Source of the DNA: Alicyclobacillus kakegawensis NBRC 103104
GTDB lineage: Bacteria; Bacillota; Bacilli; Alicyclobacillales; Alicyclobacillaceae
Assembly: GCF_001552655.1 (NCBI RefSeq)
Contig: NZ_BCRP01000003.1
Location: forward strand, 62,001-126,000
Reading direction: 5' to 3'
Length of the DNA: 64,000 bases
Within the stretch, counting starts at the first letter, position 1. Each line of letters opens with the position of its first letter. This document shows positions 37,391-46,538 of the stretch, piece after piece. A program made the translations under genes and the position numbers. The notes beneath the pieces are model-generated. The model was not told the origin of the DNA, ran no database searches, and saw nothing but the letters and a program-made list of their open reading frames with translations.

Positions 37391-38206
37391 TTAACTGTTC
37401 TTGAGGTTGACGATGTCGTTCAAAATCGCGTTGTCGGTGCCGATGACCTTCGAGTTCGCGTCAAACCCGCGCTGAGCGATAATCATGTTGCTGAACTCCT
37501 GAGTCAGGTCGACGTTGGACATCTCCAGCGCTCCCGATTGAATCAAGCCGGCGCCGTTGGTCTCTGGCTGCGTAAGAGTTGGAGTACCAGAGTTGGGAGC
37601 CACTTGGTACATCGTGTCACCCACCTTCTCCAGCCCGGCCGGGTTGGGGAACATGGCCAACGCTATCTGCCCTATCGTGGTCAGAGTGTTGGTGGCCTTA
37701 TCCGTGGCGGTTACCGTGCCGTCCAGACCGATGCTGATGTCGGTGTACTGGTTTGGATCCACCCGGAGATCCACCAAATTGCCCGTCGCTGCGTCATAAC
37801 CTATCAACTTCGCGCCATTGGGCAAAACGAGATACCCATTGTCATCAACCGTAAAATTGCCTGCCCGCGTGTAATACCGATTGCCGTTCATGTCGACGAC
37901 GAACAACCCGTTCCCCTGAATGGCCAGGTCGGTCGGATTGTTGGTCGTCTCCGGAGCGCCCTGAGTGAACAGCGTGTCGATGGCGCCCACCTTCACCCCG
38001 AGGCCGATCTGTTGCGGATTCGTCCCGCCGAGTCCGCCTGCCGGGGCGGCGCCGGTGTTGATGGTTTGGCTGAGAATATCGCTGAAATCAGCACGGCCGG
38101 CTTTGAAGCCAGGAGTGTCGACATTGGCGATGTTGTTGCTGATGACATCCAGGTCCGTTTGAAACGCCTGCATGCCGGAAATGGCCGAATACATGGAACG
38201 CAGCAT
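37391..38206 (-). CDS. flgE: Flagellar hook protein FlgE (FlgG-like)
   Basis: The 271-residue protein is a hook/rod family member. Its N-terminus MLRSMYSAISGMQAFQTDLD with VISNNIANVDTPGFKAGR is the export and coiled-coil region. Variable domains contain DLAIQGNGLFVVDMNGNRYY and TRAGNFTVDDNGYL, and the C-terminus has EMSNVDLTQEFSNMIIAQRG. Databases often name this Bacillus-type gene flgG, but its position after flgD and its length match the short Gram-positive hook protein. ATG start at 38206 after CAGGGAGTG. Confidence 0.92.
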   Translation of the reverse strand: MLRSMYSAISGMQAFQTDLDVISNNIANVDTPGFKAGRADFSDILSQTINTGAAPAGGLGGTNPQQIGLGVKVGAIDTLFTQGAPETTNNPTDLAIQGNGLFVVDMNGNRYYTRAGNFTVDDNGYLVLPNGAKLIGYDAATGNLVDLRVDPNQYTDISIGLDGTVTATDKATNTLTTIGQIALAMFPNPAGLEKVGDTMYQVAPNSGTPTLTQPETNGAGLIQSGALEMSNVDLTQEFSNMIIAQRGFDANSKVIGTDNAILNDIVNLKNS

Positions 38207-38268
38207 TGTTTCTCACTCCCTGCTTGGAATGCCCGTATCGTTGCCCGCCAGGCGGCCAACGCCTCTCC

Positions 38269-38664
38269 TCAAGCGGAATCGCTCACCTGCTGAAGGGAGC
38301 TGAGCGCATAATTGGTCCCGTTGACCACCAACTCCGGACTGCCGTTGACGTAGCGAACAGCCGTCACCACGCCGGAGACGGTGCTTCCGTCATCCGCCGT
38401 AACGACCACATTGGAACCAAGCAACTGGTGCGCATAAGATGCCTGATAGATACCGGCTAGGGATTGCAAAGTACTGAGCACCGACTGATCCGTCTGGGCC
38501 ACGTTGGTCATTTGCTCGAGCGCGGTGAACTGCGCCAACTGCGAGAGAAACTGTGTATCGTCCATCGGCTCCAGCGGATCCTGGTACTGCATCTCGGTCA
38601 CCATCATCTGCAAAAACGCGTTCTCGTCCAGGTTGCCTCCCGGCGCCGTTACCTGACTCGACAT
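38269..38664 (-). CDS. flgD: Flagellar hook assembly scaffold FlgD (short form)
   Basis: FlgD caps the growing hook. The 131-residue protein has the invariant N-terminal part, NLDENAFLQMMVTEMQYQDP then MDDTQFLSQLAQFTALEQM. After it comes only a brief beta-rich segment (VVVTADDGSTVSGVVTAVR), so the large FlgD Ig/tudor-like region of Gram-negative proteins is missing, as in Bacillus. ATG at 38664 with GGAGGAGGCGAGG upstream. Confidence 0.93.
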   Translation of the reverse strand: MSSQVTAPGGNLDENAFLQMMVTEMQYQDPLEPMDDTQFLSQLAQFTALEQMTNVAQTDQSVLSTLQSLAGIYQASYAHQLLGSNVVVTADDGSTVSGVVTAVRYVNGSPELVVNGTNYALSSLQQVSDSA

Positions 38665-38701
38665 GTGTCCTCGCCTCCTCCGCGGTGAAGATGATTGCCG
38701 G

Positions 38702-40138
38702 TTACGCGCGCGCGACAAAGCCGATGGACTGACCGCTCATCCAGGCCCCGAGTCCGCCGGCGTCAGGGCCTGCCAGCGCTTGCCCCGGCGCGGCGGTCAC
38801 CTCTGCGGCGGTGCGCCACTTGGCCGAACGCTCACGCTCCCGGTCCGATCCCCCACCGGCGCCGCCGGCGCCCGAGCTGGAGCTGTTGCTGCCGAATCCC
38901 ACCTGCAGGCCGGACAACTGGACACCCGCGTCCTGCAGGGCGTGCGTCAGCGCGGCCGATTGCTGGTGCAACCAGCTGACGGTGGCCGGATGCGCAGCCG
39001 TAATCTGCACGGCGACGCCGTTACCTGTCTCGGACACGGTCACCGACAACGGACCTAAACCCTCGGGGCGAACCGAAACCTCTAGGGTGGCCGCACCCTG
39101 AGCAACCTGCCTGTGCACCACCTCGGCCAGCTGTCGAGATGCGAGCGGGTGAGCAAGTTGAACCACAGGTTGGCTCGTCATCTGTGATGGAGCCGCGTCA
39201 ATCCGTCCGGATGCGCTTGGAGACGCATCCAGCTGCCCGCCCAAGGCCGCTGCGAATCCTGCCGCCGACGGACGTCCCGCCGTCGGCGCGGATTGATTGG
39301 ACGGGCCGACCTCGCCATGCGAGCGCGGCGTCAACTGGTCCTCGCCAGTCATGTCGGCGTGCTGGCGTTGGGTCGGTTTACCTGCCGTATCCTTGCCGGA
39401 GCCCCAAGGGGCTGACGTCACGCCCACCCGAGGGCTGTCCACGTGGGAGCGTGCCCCTTGAGCCCAGTCCTGTTCCGCCGGATTCCGCTGTGCGACGGAT
39501 TGCGCAGGTTGCTGCCCGGTCGCCTCCGCGCGCCCCAGGGGCGACTCAGACCGACCATCCTCTTTGGCGGACGCGTTCGCCCGCACGCCCGAGGCGGGTG
39601 TTTCCCTGCCAGCTCCAGCGGTGCCAAGGAGCGAAGGCTCGGCTTCAGGCGCCACCCCACCCGGCCTCGCCAGCGCCTTTGCGCCCGACGGATGTGGCTC
39701 CGTGGCGCCACCGCTTTGTCCGTCCCCAGTGCCGACATCTATGGAACGTTCCCTGGCTACGGACTGCGCGTGAGCTTCCATGGCCCTGCCGGCGTTCCCC
39801 GGACTTGCGCGGGCCTGCGTCCGCCCGATGCTCGTCCCCTCCGGGGACTTGTGCACCGGGCCGTCCTCCACCCGGCTCGGGTTGCCTGCCCCCGCCTGCG
39901 CCAGCAGGAACAGCCAGGCGGAAAAATCGTGCGGGGACGGGGCGGTCTGCTGCCGACTTGTCGGTTCCAACTCGACCTGATGGAAGCCTGCCCGGCGTCT
40001 CCCCGAGGCCTCCCGGAGGGAGGGCTGCCCCTTTGGCGCCACCGCCGACCGCAGCTTCCCTTTGTCCAGGGTTGTCAACGAGGGCGGCGTCCCCGGCGCC
40101 CGCGGGGCCTGCCCCGAGAATGGGAAGCTGTGCATCAC
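38702..40138 (-). CDS. fliK: Flagellar hook-length control protein FliK
   Basis: FliK measures hook length and triggers FlhB switching. The 478-residue protein has a long Pro-, Ala- and Gly-rich disordered N-terminal ruler region (residues about 1-320). The C-terminal switching domain has TLEVSVRPEGLGPLSVTVSE, then GVAVQITAAHPATVSWLHQQ and LTHALQDAGVQLSGLQV. The start is taken as GTG 40138, 8 bases after GGGAGG; the ATG three bases later is equally possible. It lies between the ylxF homologue and flgD. Confidence 0.9.
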   Translation of the reverse strand: MMHSFPFSGQAPRAPGTPPSLTTLDKGKLRSAVAPKGQPSLREASGRRRAGFHQVELEPTSRQQTAPSPHDFSAWLFLLAQAGAGNPSRVEDGPVHKSPEGTSIGRTQARASPGNAGRAMEAHAQSVARERSIDVGTGDGQSGGATEPHPSGAKALARPGGVAPEAEPSLLGTAGAGRETPASGVRANASAKEDGRSESPLGRAEATGQQPAQSVAQRNPAEQDWAQGARSHVDSPRVGVTSAPWGSGKDTAGKPTQRQHADMTGEDQLTPRSHGEVGPSNQSAPTAGRPSAAGFAAALGGQLDASPSASGRIDAAPSQMTSQPVVQLAHPLASRQLAEVVHRQVAQGAATLEVSVRPEGLGPLSVTVSETGNGVAVQITAAHPATVSWLHQQSAALTHALQDAGVQLSGLQVGFGSNSSSSGAGGAGGGSDRERERSAKWRTAAEVTAAPGQALAGPDAGGLGAWMSGQSIGFVARA

Positions 40139-40163
40139 ACCTGTCACCTCCCTTCACGCTGTG

Positions 40164-40895
40164 TCAGCCAACCTGATTTCCGTTTGCTAAACTCTGCCCG
40201 CCAGTTCCATTCGCCGGCATGGCGGTCGCGCCCGTCGCCGCTCCCGCGCCATTGGCCGACCCGTTCGCGGCGCCTTCCGCGGCGGATTTGGCGAGGATCT
40301 TGCTCGCCCGGGCGGCATCCATCTCGGCCAGGATGGCCCCCGAGTCGGCCGCTGACATCTCCGCCACCACCTGAGCAGCTTCATCGATGGACATCTGATC
40401 CAGGACTTTGGCCGCGGCTTGGGGTTCCATGTCTTTTAGCACCTTGGCCTCGGCTTGCGCCTTGGCCTGGGACGCGGCGGCTTCTGTCAATTTCCGCCGC
40501 GCCGCCTGCAGCTGAGAGTCAAGCCGTCGATTGGCCTGCTGTTCGGACTGCAGCTCAGCCTTCAGCTGGGCGTTTTGCTGCTGCAACTGGGTCAACCGAC
40601 TTTTTTGCTGGGCCAGCCTGTACGAAAGCTGGTCCTGCTTGGACGCGGATGACCCAGATGTCTGAGACCCCAGGTGCAGGTCCTGGCGCACGGTCTGCCA
40701 GACGGGAAAACCGAGGTACTGCAGCGCCGCCGCCACCATGACGGCAGCGGCCAAGAGCGGCACCACGATGACCAAGAGGAACCATGCCACTTTCCGGCCG
40801 GCAGAATCGTTGGCCTCCAGCTCCTTCTTCTGGCGCGCTGGCGCAGCCGCTGCCCGTCCTTGACTCTTTGGCTTTCCTGCCTGCACCTCATTCAC
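40164..40895 (-). CDS. ylxF: MotE/YlxF-like membrane protein with MgtE-N-type domain
   Basis: This 243-residue protein has an N-terminal basic segment, one membrane helix (KVAWFLLVIVVPLLAAAVMV), a long coiled coil (residues about 85-150) and a C-terminal helical domain. That domain, MEPQAAAKVLDQMSIDEAAQ with VVAEMSAADSGAILAEMDAA, is the repeat seen in MgtE N-domains and in MotE, a flagellar stator chaperone. The tail is Gly/Ala/Asn-rich. B. subtilis YlxF has the same location between fliJ and fliK. The start may be GTG 40895 or GTG 40886. Confidence 0.85.
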   Translation of the reverse strand: MNEVQAGKPKSQGRAAAAPARQKKELEANDSAGRKVAWFLLVIVVPLLAAAVMVAAALQYLGFPVWQTVRQDLHLGSQTSGSSASKQDQLSYRLAQQKSRLTQLQQQNAQLKAELQSEQQANRRLDSQLQAARRKLTEAAASQAKAQAEAKVLKDMEPQAAAKVLDQMSIDEAAQVVAEMSAADSGAILAEMDAARASKILAKSAAEGAANGSANGAGAATGATAMPANGTGGQSLANGNQVG

Positions 40896-41328
40896 CCGCC
40901 CCGGGCTGCACCCTCATCTGCAGCCCGATTTCATCCAGTTGGCGCTGCTCGCTCCTTTGTCGCTCGGCGGCGATTTGGGACCGACGTTGCCGCAACAGCA
41001 CGTCCCACCGCAGCTGCTCCTGGTGAGCCGCTCGCACTTCCTTGCGCCCCTGCTCCACCGCCGCCTCCAGGCCTTCCACGCGTTCACCGACCCGTTTTCC
41101 AGCGGCTTGCAACGCTTCGGCATACAACTGCCACAGCCACCAATCCCGCCCCGATGGCGCCCGCAGCCGCGCCGCCAACGCGCGTCGGCGCTCTTCGCGC
41201 ACCTGCTCCCACTCTTCCCGAGCGGCGGCCGCCTGCCGTTGCGCCTGGGCCAGGCGGAGCAGCTTCATCTCTTCCAGGCGCACGTTCACTTGATGCATCC
41301 GCTGCGGAACCTGCAGCTTGCGATTCAT
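40888..41328 (-). CDS. fliJ: Flagellar export protein FliJ
   Basis: FliJ is the coiled-coil stalk inserted in the FliI ATPase ring. The 146-residue protein is almost entirely helical and rich in Arg, Glu, Gln and Ala, with heptad patterns such as LRLAQAQRQAAAAREEWEQV and RRSQIAAERQRSEQRQLDEI. Sequence conservation of the family is low, so the call rests on position after fliI, size and composition. It overlaps fliI by four bases and ylxF by 8. Confidence 0.88.
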   Translation of the reverse strand: MNRKLQVPQRMHQVNVRLEEMKLLRLAQAQRQAAAAREEWEQVREERRRALAARLRAPSGRDWWLWQLYAEALQAAGKRVGERVEGLEAAVEQGRKEVRAAHQEQLRWDVLLRQRRSQIAAERQRSEQRQLDEIGLQMRVQPGAGE

Positions 41329-42638
41329 TCACTCACCCCCGCCAACTCGCACAGTCTCGCCACCGTCTCCTCGACCGTGGCGGACTCCTCCTCGCCTTGC
41401 TCCAGGAATCGGCGCAATTCAGGCATCCGAGAGATGGCCACATCGGTCTCCTTATCCAGCCCGGACTGATAAGCCCCTATCCGCAGCAGATCCTCGACCT
41501 CTTTGTAGCGCTGCAGCCAAGCGCGCACCTGGACGGCGGCTTGGCGGTGGCTCGGGCCGGCCAGGCGGGAAAACAGGCGGCTCACACTCGCCAGCACGTC
41601 CACCGCCGGAAATCTCCCTGCATTGGCCAAATCGCGCGACAGGACAATGTGTCCATCCAGGATGCCGCGGACCGCGTCAGCAATCGGATCGTTCAAGTCG
41701 TCCCCGTCCACCAACACGGTGTAAAAGGCCGTGATGCTACCGGTCTCCCCCGCCCCCGCTCGCTCCATCAGGCGCGGCAGGAGCGCGAAAACCGACGGCG
41801 TATAGCCGCGGCTGGTCGGCGGTTCACCGACAGCCAGGCCAATCTCCCGCTGTGCCATGGCAAAACGGGTCACAGAGTCCATCATCAGGTTGACGGCCAA
41901 CCCTTGGTCCCGGAAGTACTCCGCAATCGCGGTCGCCGCAAACGCCGCTTTGAGCCGAATCAGGGCCGGCTGGTCCGATGTGGCGACCACGACGGTACTG
42001 CGCTGCTTGCCTTGTTCGCCCAAATCGTGCTCAAGGAATTCGCGCACCTCTCTGCCGCGTTCCCCAATCAGAGCAATAACGTTCACATCCGCCGAGGTGT
42101 TGCGGGCTATCATCCCCAGCAGGGTGCTCTTGCCGACGCCGCTGCCGGCGAAAATCCCCATCCGCTGGCCGAGGCCGACGGGCAGCAGCGCGTCGATGAC
42201 ACGGACCCCGGTTTGCACCTGGTCCAGAATAGGTCGCCGCGCCAACGGATTGGGCGGCGCCGCGTCCAGCGGCTGCGGCCGGGCATCCAGGATGGGACCC
42301 AAACCGTCCATCGGATAGCCCAGGCCGTCCAGCACACGCCCAAGCAGCCCCGGGCCGCACGGAACCGTCAAACGCTCGCCAAGAGCCAATACTTCCGCAC
42401 CGGGCGCTATCGACGACAACTCCCCCAACGGCATCAGCAACAGCCGTTCGTCGCGGAATCCGACCACTTCGGCCAAACACTGCCTCCCATCTTGAGACAG
42501 GATGGAGCAGATGTCTCCGATGCTGGCGTATGGCCCCTTGGATTCCACGGTCATGCCCGCGACTTTGGCCACCCGACCATACAGCCGGAACCAACGCATG
42601 CTCTGCAATATGGGAGCGTAGGAGGCGGTCTCAGCCAT
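41325..42638 (-). CDS. fliI: Flagellum-specific ATPase FliI
   Basis: FliI is the hexameric F1-beta-like ATPase of the flagellar export apparatus. The 437-residue protein has an N-terminal beta-barrel, Walker A GIFAGSGVGKSTLLGMI near residue 160, NVIALIGERGREVREFLE, Walker B LMMDSVTRFAMAQREIGLAV and GEPPTSRGYTPSVFALLPRL. Start at ATG 42638, overlapping fliH by 8 bases. Confidence 0.97.
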   Translation of the reverse strand: MAETASYAPILQSMRWFRLYGRVAKVAGMTVESKGPYASIGDICSILSQDGRQCLAEVVGFRDERLLLMPLGELSSIAPGAEVLALGERLTVPCGPGLLGRVLDGLGYPMDGLGPILDARPQPLDAAPPNPLARRPILDQVQTGVRVIDALLPVGLGQRMGIFAGSGVGKSTLLGMIARNTSADVNVIALIGERGREVREFLEHDLGEQGKQRSTVVVATSDQPALIRLKAAFAATAIAEYFRDQGLAVNLMMDSVTRFAMAQREIGLAVGEPPTSRGYTPSVFALLPRLMERAGAGETGSITAFYTVLVDGDDLNDPIADAVRGILDGHIVLSRDLANAGRFPAVDVLASVSRLFSRLAGPSHRQAAVQVRAWLQRYKEVEDLLRIGAYQSGLDKETDVAISRMPELRRFLEQGEEESATVEETVARLCELAGVSE

Positions 42639-43422
42639 CCTCTAACCCCCTCTCCAGAAGCTGCGGGAGGACCTGTTCCAACAGCTCCAGCTTCGTCTCA
42701 ATCCGCGCGTCCAAGCGCCCGGCTTCGGATAGGACCTCACAGCCGCCGGGGCTGATGTCCGGATCAGGAACCACGGCGATCTCCCAATCCCCAGGCTTGC
42801 CCAGACGCCAACGAGGCTGGGCCTCGTTCGCCTGCCGGAAGTCGTCCGGGTGGACGCGCACCTCGACGTGGCTCCCCTCCAGCACGTAATCGAGCAGCTC
42901 CTGCACCATCTCCTCAACCTGAGCCGGGGCAAGCGTCAATTCACGGCGCAGGAGGACACGGACCGCCTCCATGGCGACACCGACCAGCAGCGGGCGGGCT
43001 GCCTGCAGGAGCCGCACGCGCTGCGCCTCCGCCTGGGCCACCACGGCCTGGGCCTGCGCAATTCGCTCCCGCCAGGCTTCGCGTGCCTCTGCCTCCCCCT
43101 GTTCCAATCCCTGCTGAAAGCCGGCGGAAAAACCCGCCTCTCTGGCCTGCGCGTGAATCTGCTCCTCTGCCCGCCGCGCGTCCTCCAACACCCGCTGGGC
43201 CTGACGCTGGGCCTCGGAGACGATGTCATCCGCCTGCTGCCGCGCCCGGGCCAGACACTCCTCCAGCCCCATCCGTTCAGCCACTTCGCCGGCCGCCACC
43301 CCGGAAGGCTCGACGTCCACGGCCCTCTGGGCCAGCGCGAGGGCAGGGCCTTCAATGGTGACCGATTCGACGGGGGGCCACGTCTGCGTGTTGGGCTTTA
43401 ACACCTTAGACAATGATGTCAT
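42631..43422 (-). CDS. fliH: Flagellar assembly protein FliH
   Basis: FliH links FliI to the C-ring and resembles the b/delta stator of F-type ATPase. The 263-residue protein has a long acidic/Gln coiled coil (residues about 55-150: ADDIVSEAQRQAQRVLEDAR, GFSAGFQQGLEQGEAEAREA). A C-terminal globular part has LLRRELTLAPAQVEEMVQEL, VEVRVHPDDFRQANE and DPDISPGGCEVLSEAGRLDA with TKLELL-type ending. The ATG at 43422 overlaps fliG by 17 bases; a TTG at 43413 is an alternative. Confidence 0.92.
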   Translation of the reverse strand: MTSLSKVLKPNTQTWPPVESVTIEGPALALAQRAVDVEPSGVAAGEVAERMGLEECLARARQQADDIVSEAQRQAQRVLEDARRAEEQIHAQAREAGFSAGFQQGLEQGEAEAREAWRERIAQAQAVVAQAEAQRVRLLQAARPLLVGVAMEAVRVLLRRELTLAPAQVEEMVQELLDYVLEGSHVEVRVHPDDFRQANEAQPRWRLGKPGDWEIAVVPDPDISPGGCEVLSEAGRLDARIETKLELLEQVLPQLLERGLEDG

Positions 43423-44419
43423 CTCCCCCAGCGCGAGCGACAATGATCTCACCGGCTTCTTCCAGCCTCCGGATCAGGCCGACAATCCGCTGCTGAGCAT
43501 CCTCAACATCGCGCAAGCGGACGGGGCCCATGTATTCCATTTCCTCTTGAAACGACTCGGCCATCCGCTTGGACATGTTGTTGAAGATGACCTCCCGCAC
43601 CTGTTCGCCCGCGACTTTGAGCGCCAGTTGCAGGTCTCTCGGGTCCACATCGCGAATGACCCGCTGAATGGAACGCGCATCCAGATACACGATGTCATCA
43701 AAGGTGAACATCCTCTGCTTGATGTTGTCGACAAGCTCGGGATCCTGCATGGCCAGGGTCTCCAGGATGGATTTCTCCGTCCCCCGGTCCACATTGTTCA
43801 AAATCTTCACCACCGAGTCCACGCCGCCCGTCATCTGGGCGTCCACATTCGTCATCATGGCCAGCTTGTTCTCCAGTACCTGTTCAACCTCAGCCACGAC
43901 ATCGGGAGATGTGCTGTTCATCAAGGCGATTCGCCTTGCCACATCCGCCTGCTGGTCATGCGGCAGCGAGGAGATCACCAGAGCAGCCTGGTCCGGATCA
44001 AGATAAGACAGCACCAACGCCATGGTCTGCGGATGCTCATCCTGCAAAAAGGTGGCCAGCTGCTGCGGGTCGGCCCTGCGAACCTGGTGGAACGGGCGGA
44101 CTTGCAAAGCGGACGTCAGTTTGTGAAACACCCGCTCGGCCTCTTCCCGGCCGAGGGCCCGCTCCAGGACTTCGCGAGCATACTCGATGCCGCCGGTCAA
44201 TATGTACTCTTTGGCCACCGCAATGTCGTGGAACTCCTGCAGCACCCGCTCCTCTAGGTCCGTGTCCACCTGTTGCAAGTTGGAGATCTCATAGGTCAAC
44301 TGTTCAATCTCCTCTTCCGACAACTGTTGATAGACTCGGGCTGCCACTTCAGGGCCAAGGCTGATGAGCAGGATGGCGGCCTTTTGTTTGCCTGTCAATT
44401 CTCGTCTGCGCCGCTGCAC
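43406..44419 (-). CDS. fliG: Flagellar motor switch protein FliG
   Basis: FliG transmits torque from the stator to the rotor. The 337-residue protein has the N-terminal FliF-binding domain (LTGKQKAAILLISLGPEVAA), the middle EHPQ motif DEHPQTMALVLSYLDPDQAA, and the C-terminal charged torque helix with IQRVIRDVDPRDLQLALKVA, then MSKRMAESFQEEMEYMGPVR. GTG start at 44419. It lies 21 bases after fliF. Confidence 0.97.
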   Translation of the reverse strand: MQRRRRELTGKQKAAILLISLGPEVAARVYQQLSEEEIEQLTYEISNLQQVDTDLEERVLQEFHDIAVAKEYILTGGIEYAREVLERALGREEAERVFHKLTSALQVRPFHQVRRADPQQLATFLQDEHPQTMALVLSYLDPDQAALVISSLPHDQQADVARRIALMNSTSPDVVAEVEQVLENKLAMMTNVDAQMTGGVDSVVKILNNVDRGTEKSILETLAMQDPELVDNIKQRMFTFDDIVYLDARSIQRVIRDVDPRDLQLALKVAGEQVREVIFNNMSKRMAESFQEEMEYMGPVRLRDVEDAQQRIVGLIRRLEEAGEIIVARAGGDDIIV

Positions 44420-44440
44420 CGCACCCGCCCCCTTGTACGA

Positions 44441-45970
44441 CTAGTCACTGACAAGCCACGTCCGGATCAGATTGGCGAACTCCTCAGGCCGCTGCTGAGC
44501 CAGCCGCGCCAATTGGCGCTTGATTTGTTCGTCCTCCGTTAAGGACTCAGGCAAAGACTCCTCGCCGGCAGGAAGGCCGACGGGCTCTAGTTCCGCCTCT
44601 TCCTCGTTCTGGCGGCGCCTCCACCACAGCCACAGGCCGCCCGCCAGCAACAAGGCCGCGGCCAAAGCGGCCACCCACCACCAACGCCACGCTGCCGGGG
44701 CCGGCGTGGTAGCCTGTGTTTGGAAGGGAACTTTCATCACCGACACTGAATTCTGCGCATTGGCCCCCGTGGAAGCACCGACCGCATTTTTGACAAACTG
44801 CTGCACCTGCCGCATGACAGCCGGGGTGAGATTGGCACTGGCCGAATTCAGCATCACCCCGACGTCATACCCGTTGATTTGCACGGGGTCGCGCACCGTG
44901 GTGGTGTCGGTGTAGCTGTTGTCGTACGTGGTATTCGTTTCGTCATCTGTGGATTGGGACGTCGAATTGCCTGTGCCGTTTCCGGCGTAAGTGGGAAGTC
45001 CGGGATTGGTCGAAGATTGACCAGCCACGCCGCCGACGCCATTTCCTTGTGAATTGTCCGACTTGTGTATCACCTGTTGACTGGAGGGCAGCCCGGTATC
45101 CTGCCCTGGCACTGGCTGAACCACGTGCGACTTGCTCTGCACGCGATCAAACGTCACATTCGCGTGGACCACCACCACCGCATTCCCTGGTCCGACGATT
45201 TGCTCCAGCCCGGAAGTCAACCTTTGCTGGAGATCCTGCTCTAGCTCTTGCCGCTGGGCCAATTCCGTACCGGCCGTGACAGAGGTTGTGGATGCCGAGT
45301 TAGAGGACAAATCCACACCGTTTTGATCTACAACCGTGACGTTGCTTGCCGACAGCCCCTTGACCGAATGAGCGACCAACTGCTGAATTCCGGCCACCTG
45401 GGCGGAAGACAGCTGTACCCCTGTGCCCAACTGCACAAACACGGACGCTTTGGCCGTGTCCTGGGGCTGCGACACAAACACCTGTTCCTGCGGCATGACA
45501 ATATGTACTTGCGCACTTTCAACGCCGTCGATGCTTTCGATTGTGTGGTTCAAACTCTGCTGGAGGGCATCCAAAACTTGTATGTTAAACTGGTCTTCCG
45601 TCATGCCGAAGGAATTCGAAACTGAACTGTAGCCGATGTATCCAGTGTCCGGGAGACCAGCCGTCGCCAACTGGATGCGGGCTTCATCGGCTTCACGCTG
45701 AGGTACCAGTACCGACGAGCCACTGATTTCGAATGGAATTTTGAGGTCTTCAAGCTTCGACTGGACTTCCCCAAGTGATTTATCGTCCAGTCCGCTCATG
45801 ATTGTGACATAGTGAGGTCTCGACAGGAGCCATGCAGACACAGCGATGCAGGCAATCAACGCAGCAGCGGCAATCGCCAGATTTCGTCTTTGCCGACCGG
45901 ACAAGCTTCCCCAGCGCGAACTCAAACGCGAACTCAGTTGTTGCCACCAACCGCCGAACGATGCGTTCAA
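44441..45970 (-). CDS. fliF: Flagellar MS-ring protein FliF
   Basis: FliF builds the MS-ring and export housing in the membrane. The 509-residue protein has an N-terminal membrane helix (LAIAAAALIACIAVSAWLL), ring-building motifs (YVTIMSGLDDKSLGEVQSKL, QREADEARIQLATAGLPDTG, ALQQSLNHTIESIDGVESAQ), and a Ser/Thr/Gly-rich periplasmic loop. A second helix (WWWVAALAAALLLAGGLWLW) precedes a C-terminal FliG-binding tail. The start is TTG 45970 behind AAGGGTG. A 231-base gap separates it from fliE. Confidence 0.96.
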   Translation of the reverse strand: MNASFGGWWQQLSSRLSSRWGSLSGRQRRNLAIAAAALIACIAVSAWLLSRPHYVTIMSGLDDKSLGEVQSKLEDLKIPFEISGSSVLVPQREADEARIQLATAGLPDTGYIGYSSVSNSFGMTEDQFNIQVLDALQQSLNHTIESIDGVESAQVHIVMPQEQVFVSQPQDTAKASVFVQLGTGVQLSSAQVAGIQQLVAHSVKGLSASNVTVVDQNGVDLSSNSASTTSVTAGTELAQRQELEQDLQQRLTSGLEQIVGPGNAVVVVHANVTFDRVQSKSHVVQPVPGQDTGLPSSQQVIHKSDNSQGNGVGGVAGQSSTNPGLPTYAGNGTGNSTSQSTDDETNTTYDNSYTDTTTVRDPVQINGYDVGVMLNSASANLTPAVMRQVQQFVKNAVGASTGANAQNSVSVMKVPFQTQATTPAPAAWRWWWVAALAAALLLAGGLWLWWRRRQNEEEAELEPVGLPAGEESLPESLTEDEQIKRQLARLAQQRPEEFANLIRTWLVSD

Positions 45971-46201
45971 ACCAGTTCACCCTTACTTACATACTTAAAA
46001 ACCCCTTTTCCCAACACAAAAGTGGTAGACAGGCGACCGCATCGTGTACGGGCACGGGTGCGTCCGGCGCGTCTGACTTGACCATCCTCAGGCGCCGAGC
46101 CAGTCCCCATGTGATTCTCTCTTTATGGCCTTCTATCTCTTTCTCTACGTTGTTTTCCCTCACGAGCGCCTATCTGCCGACGCCACGTCGCCGAGGTCAG
46201 A
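45971..46201 (-). other. Unusually long gap between fliE and fliF
   Basis: Within an otherwise tightly packed operon this 231-base interval encodes no recognisable protein on either strand. On the minus strand it has a purine-rich stretch (around 46118-46158) and an A/T-rich patch just before fliF (around 45990-46020). No clear -35/-10 pair, hairpin terminator or RNA motif was seen. It may hold an internal promoter or an RNA-processing site. Confidence 0.4.
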
Positions 46202-46501
46202 TCACATCTGCATGTTCATCAACGATTGGTAAGCGCTGACCACCCGGTCCCGAGTCTGCACAACCAAATCCAAGGCCAGCGAAGCCTGTTGTTCCGCCAC
46301 CATCAATTGGTCAATCGTCGTTGGCCCGCCGGCAGCATAGGACACCGCCGCCTGATCTGCCTGCTGCAAGATCCCGTTGACGTCATCCAGGGCTTTGCCC
46401 AACACGTCGCTGAACGACATTGTGCTCTTCGCGGACCCGCTCGCTGACGGTGTCAGAGTCGATGCGGACGAAGCCACACCGTTCACGCCTGTGACAGCCA
46501 T
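46202..46501 (-). CDS. fliE: Flagellar hook-basal body protein FliE
   Basis: FliE is the junction between the MS-ring and the rod. The 99-residue product has the family C-terminal part: MSFSDVLGKALDDVNGILQQ, then QLMVAEQQASLALDLVVQTR and VVSAYQSLMNMQM. The ATG at 46501 follows GGAGGAGGAAGG. It comes after flgC in the standard flgB-flgC-fliE order. Confidence 0.95.
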   Translation of the reverse strand: MAVTGVNGVASSASTLTPSASGSAKSTMSFSDVLGKALDDVNGILQQADQAAVSYAAGGPTTIDQLMVAEQQASLALDLVVQTRDRVVSAYQSLMNMQM

Positions 46502-46538
46502 AGACCTTCCTCCTCCATGAGAATCCGCTGCTCGCCGC

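Noticed and set aside
38702-40138. FliK repeats as tandem DNA repeats
   Set aside because: The region is Pro/Ala/Gly-rich but no regular repeat unit could be defined at DNA or protein level.
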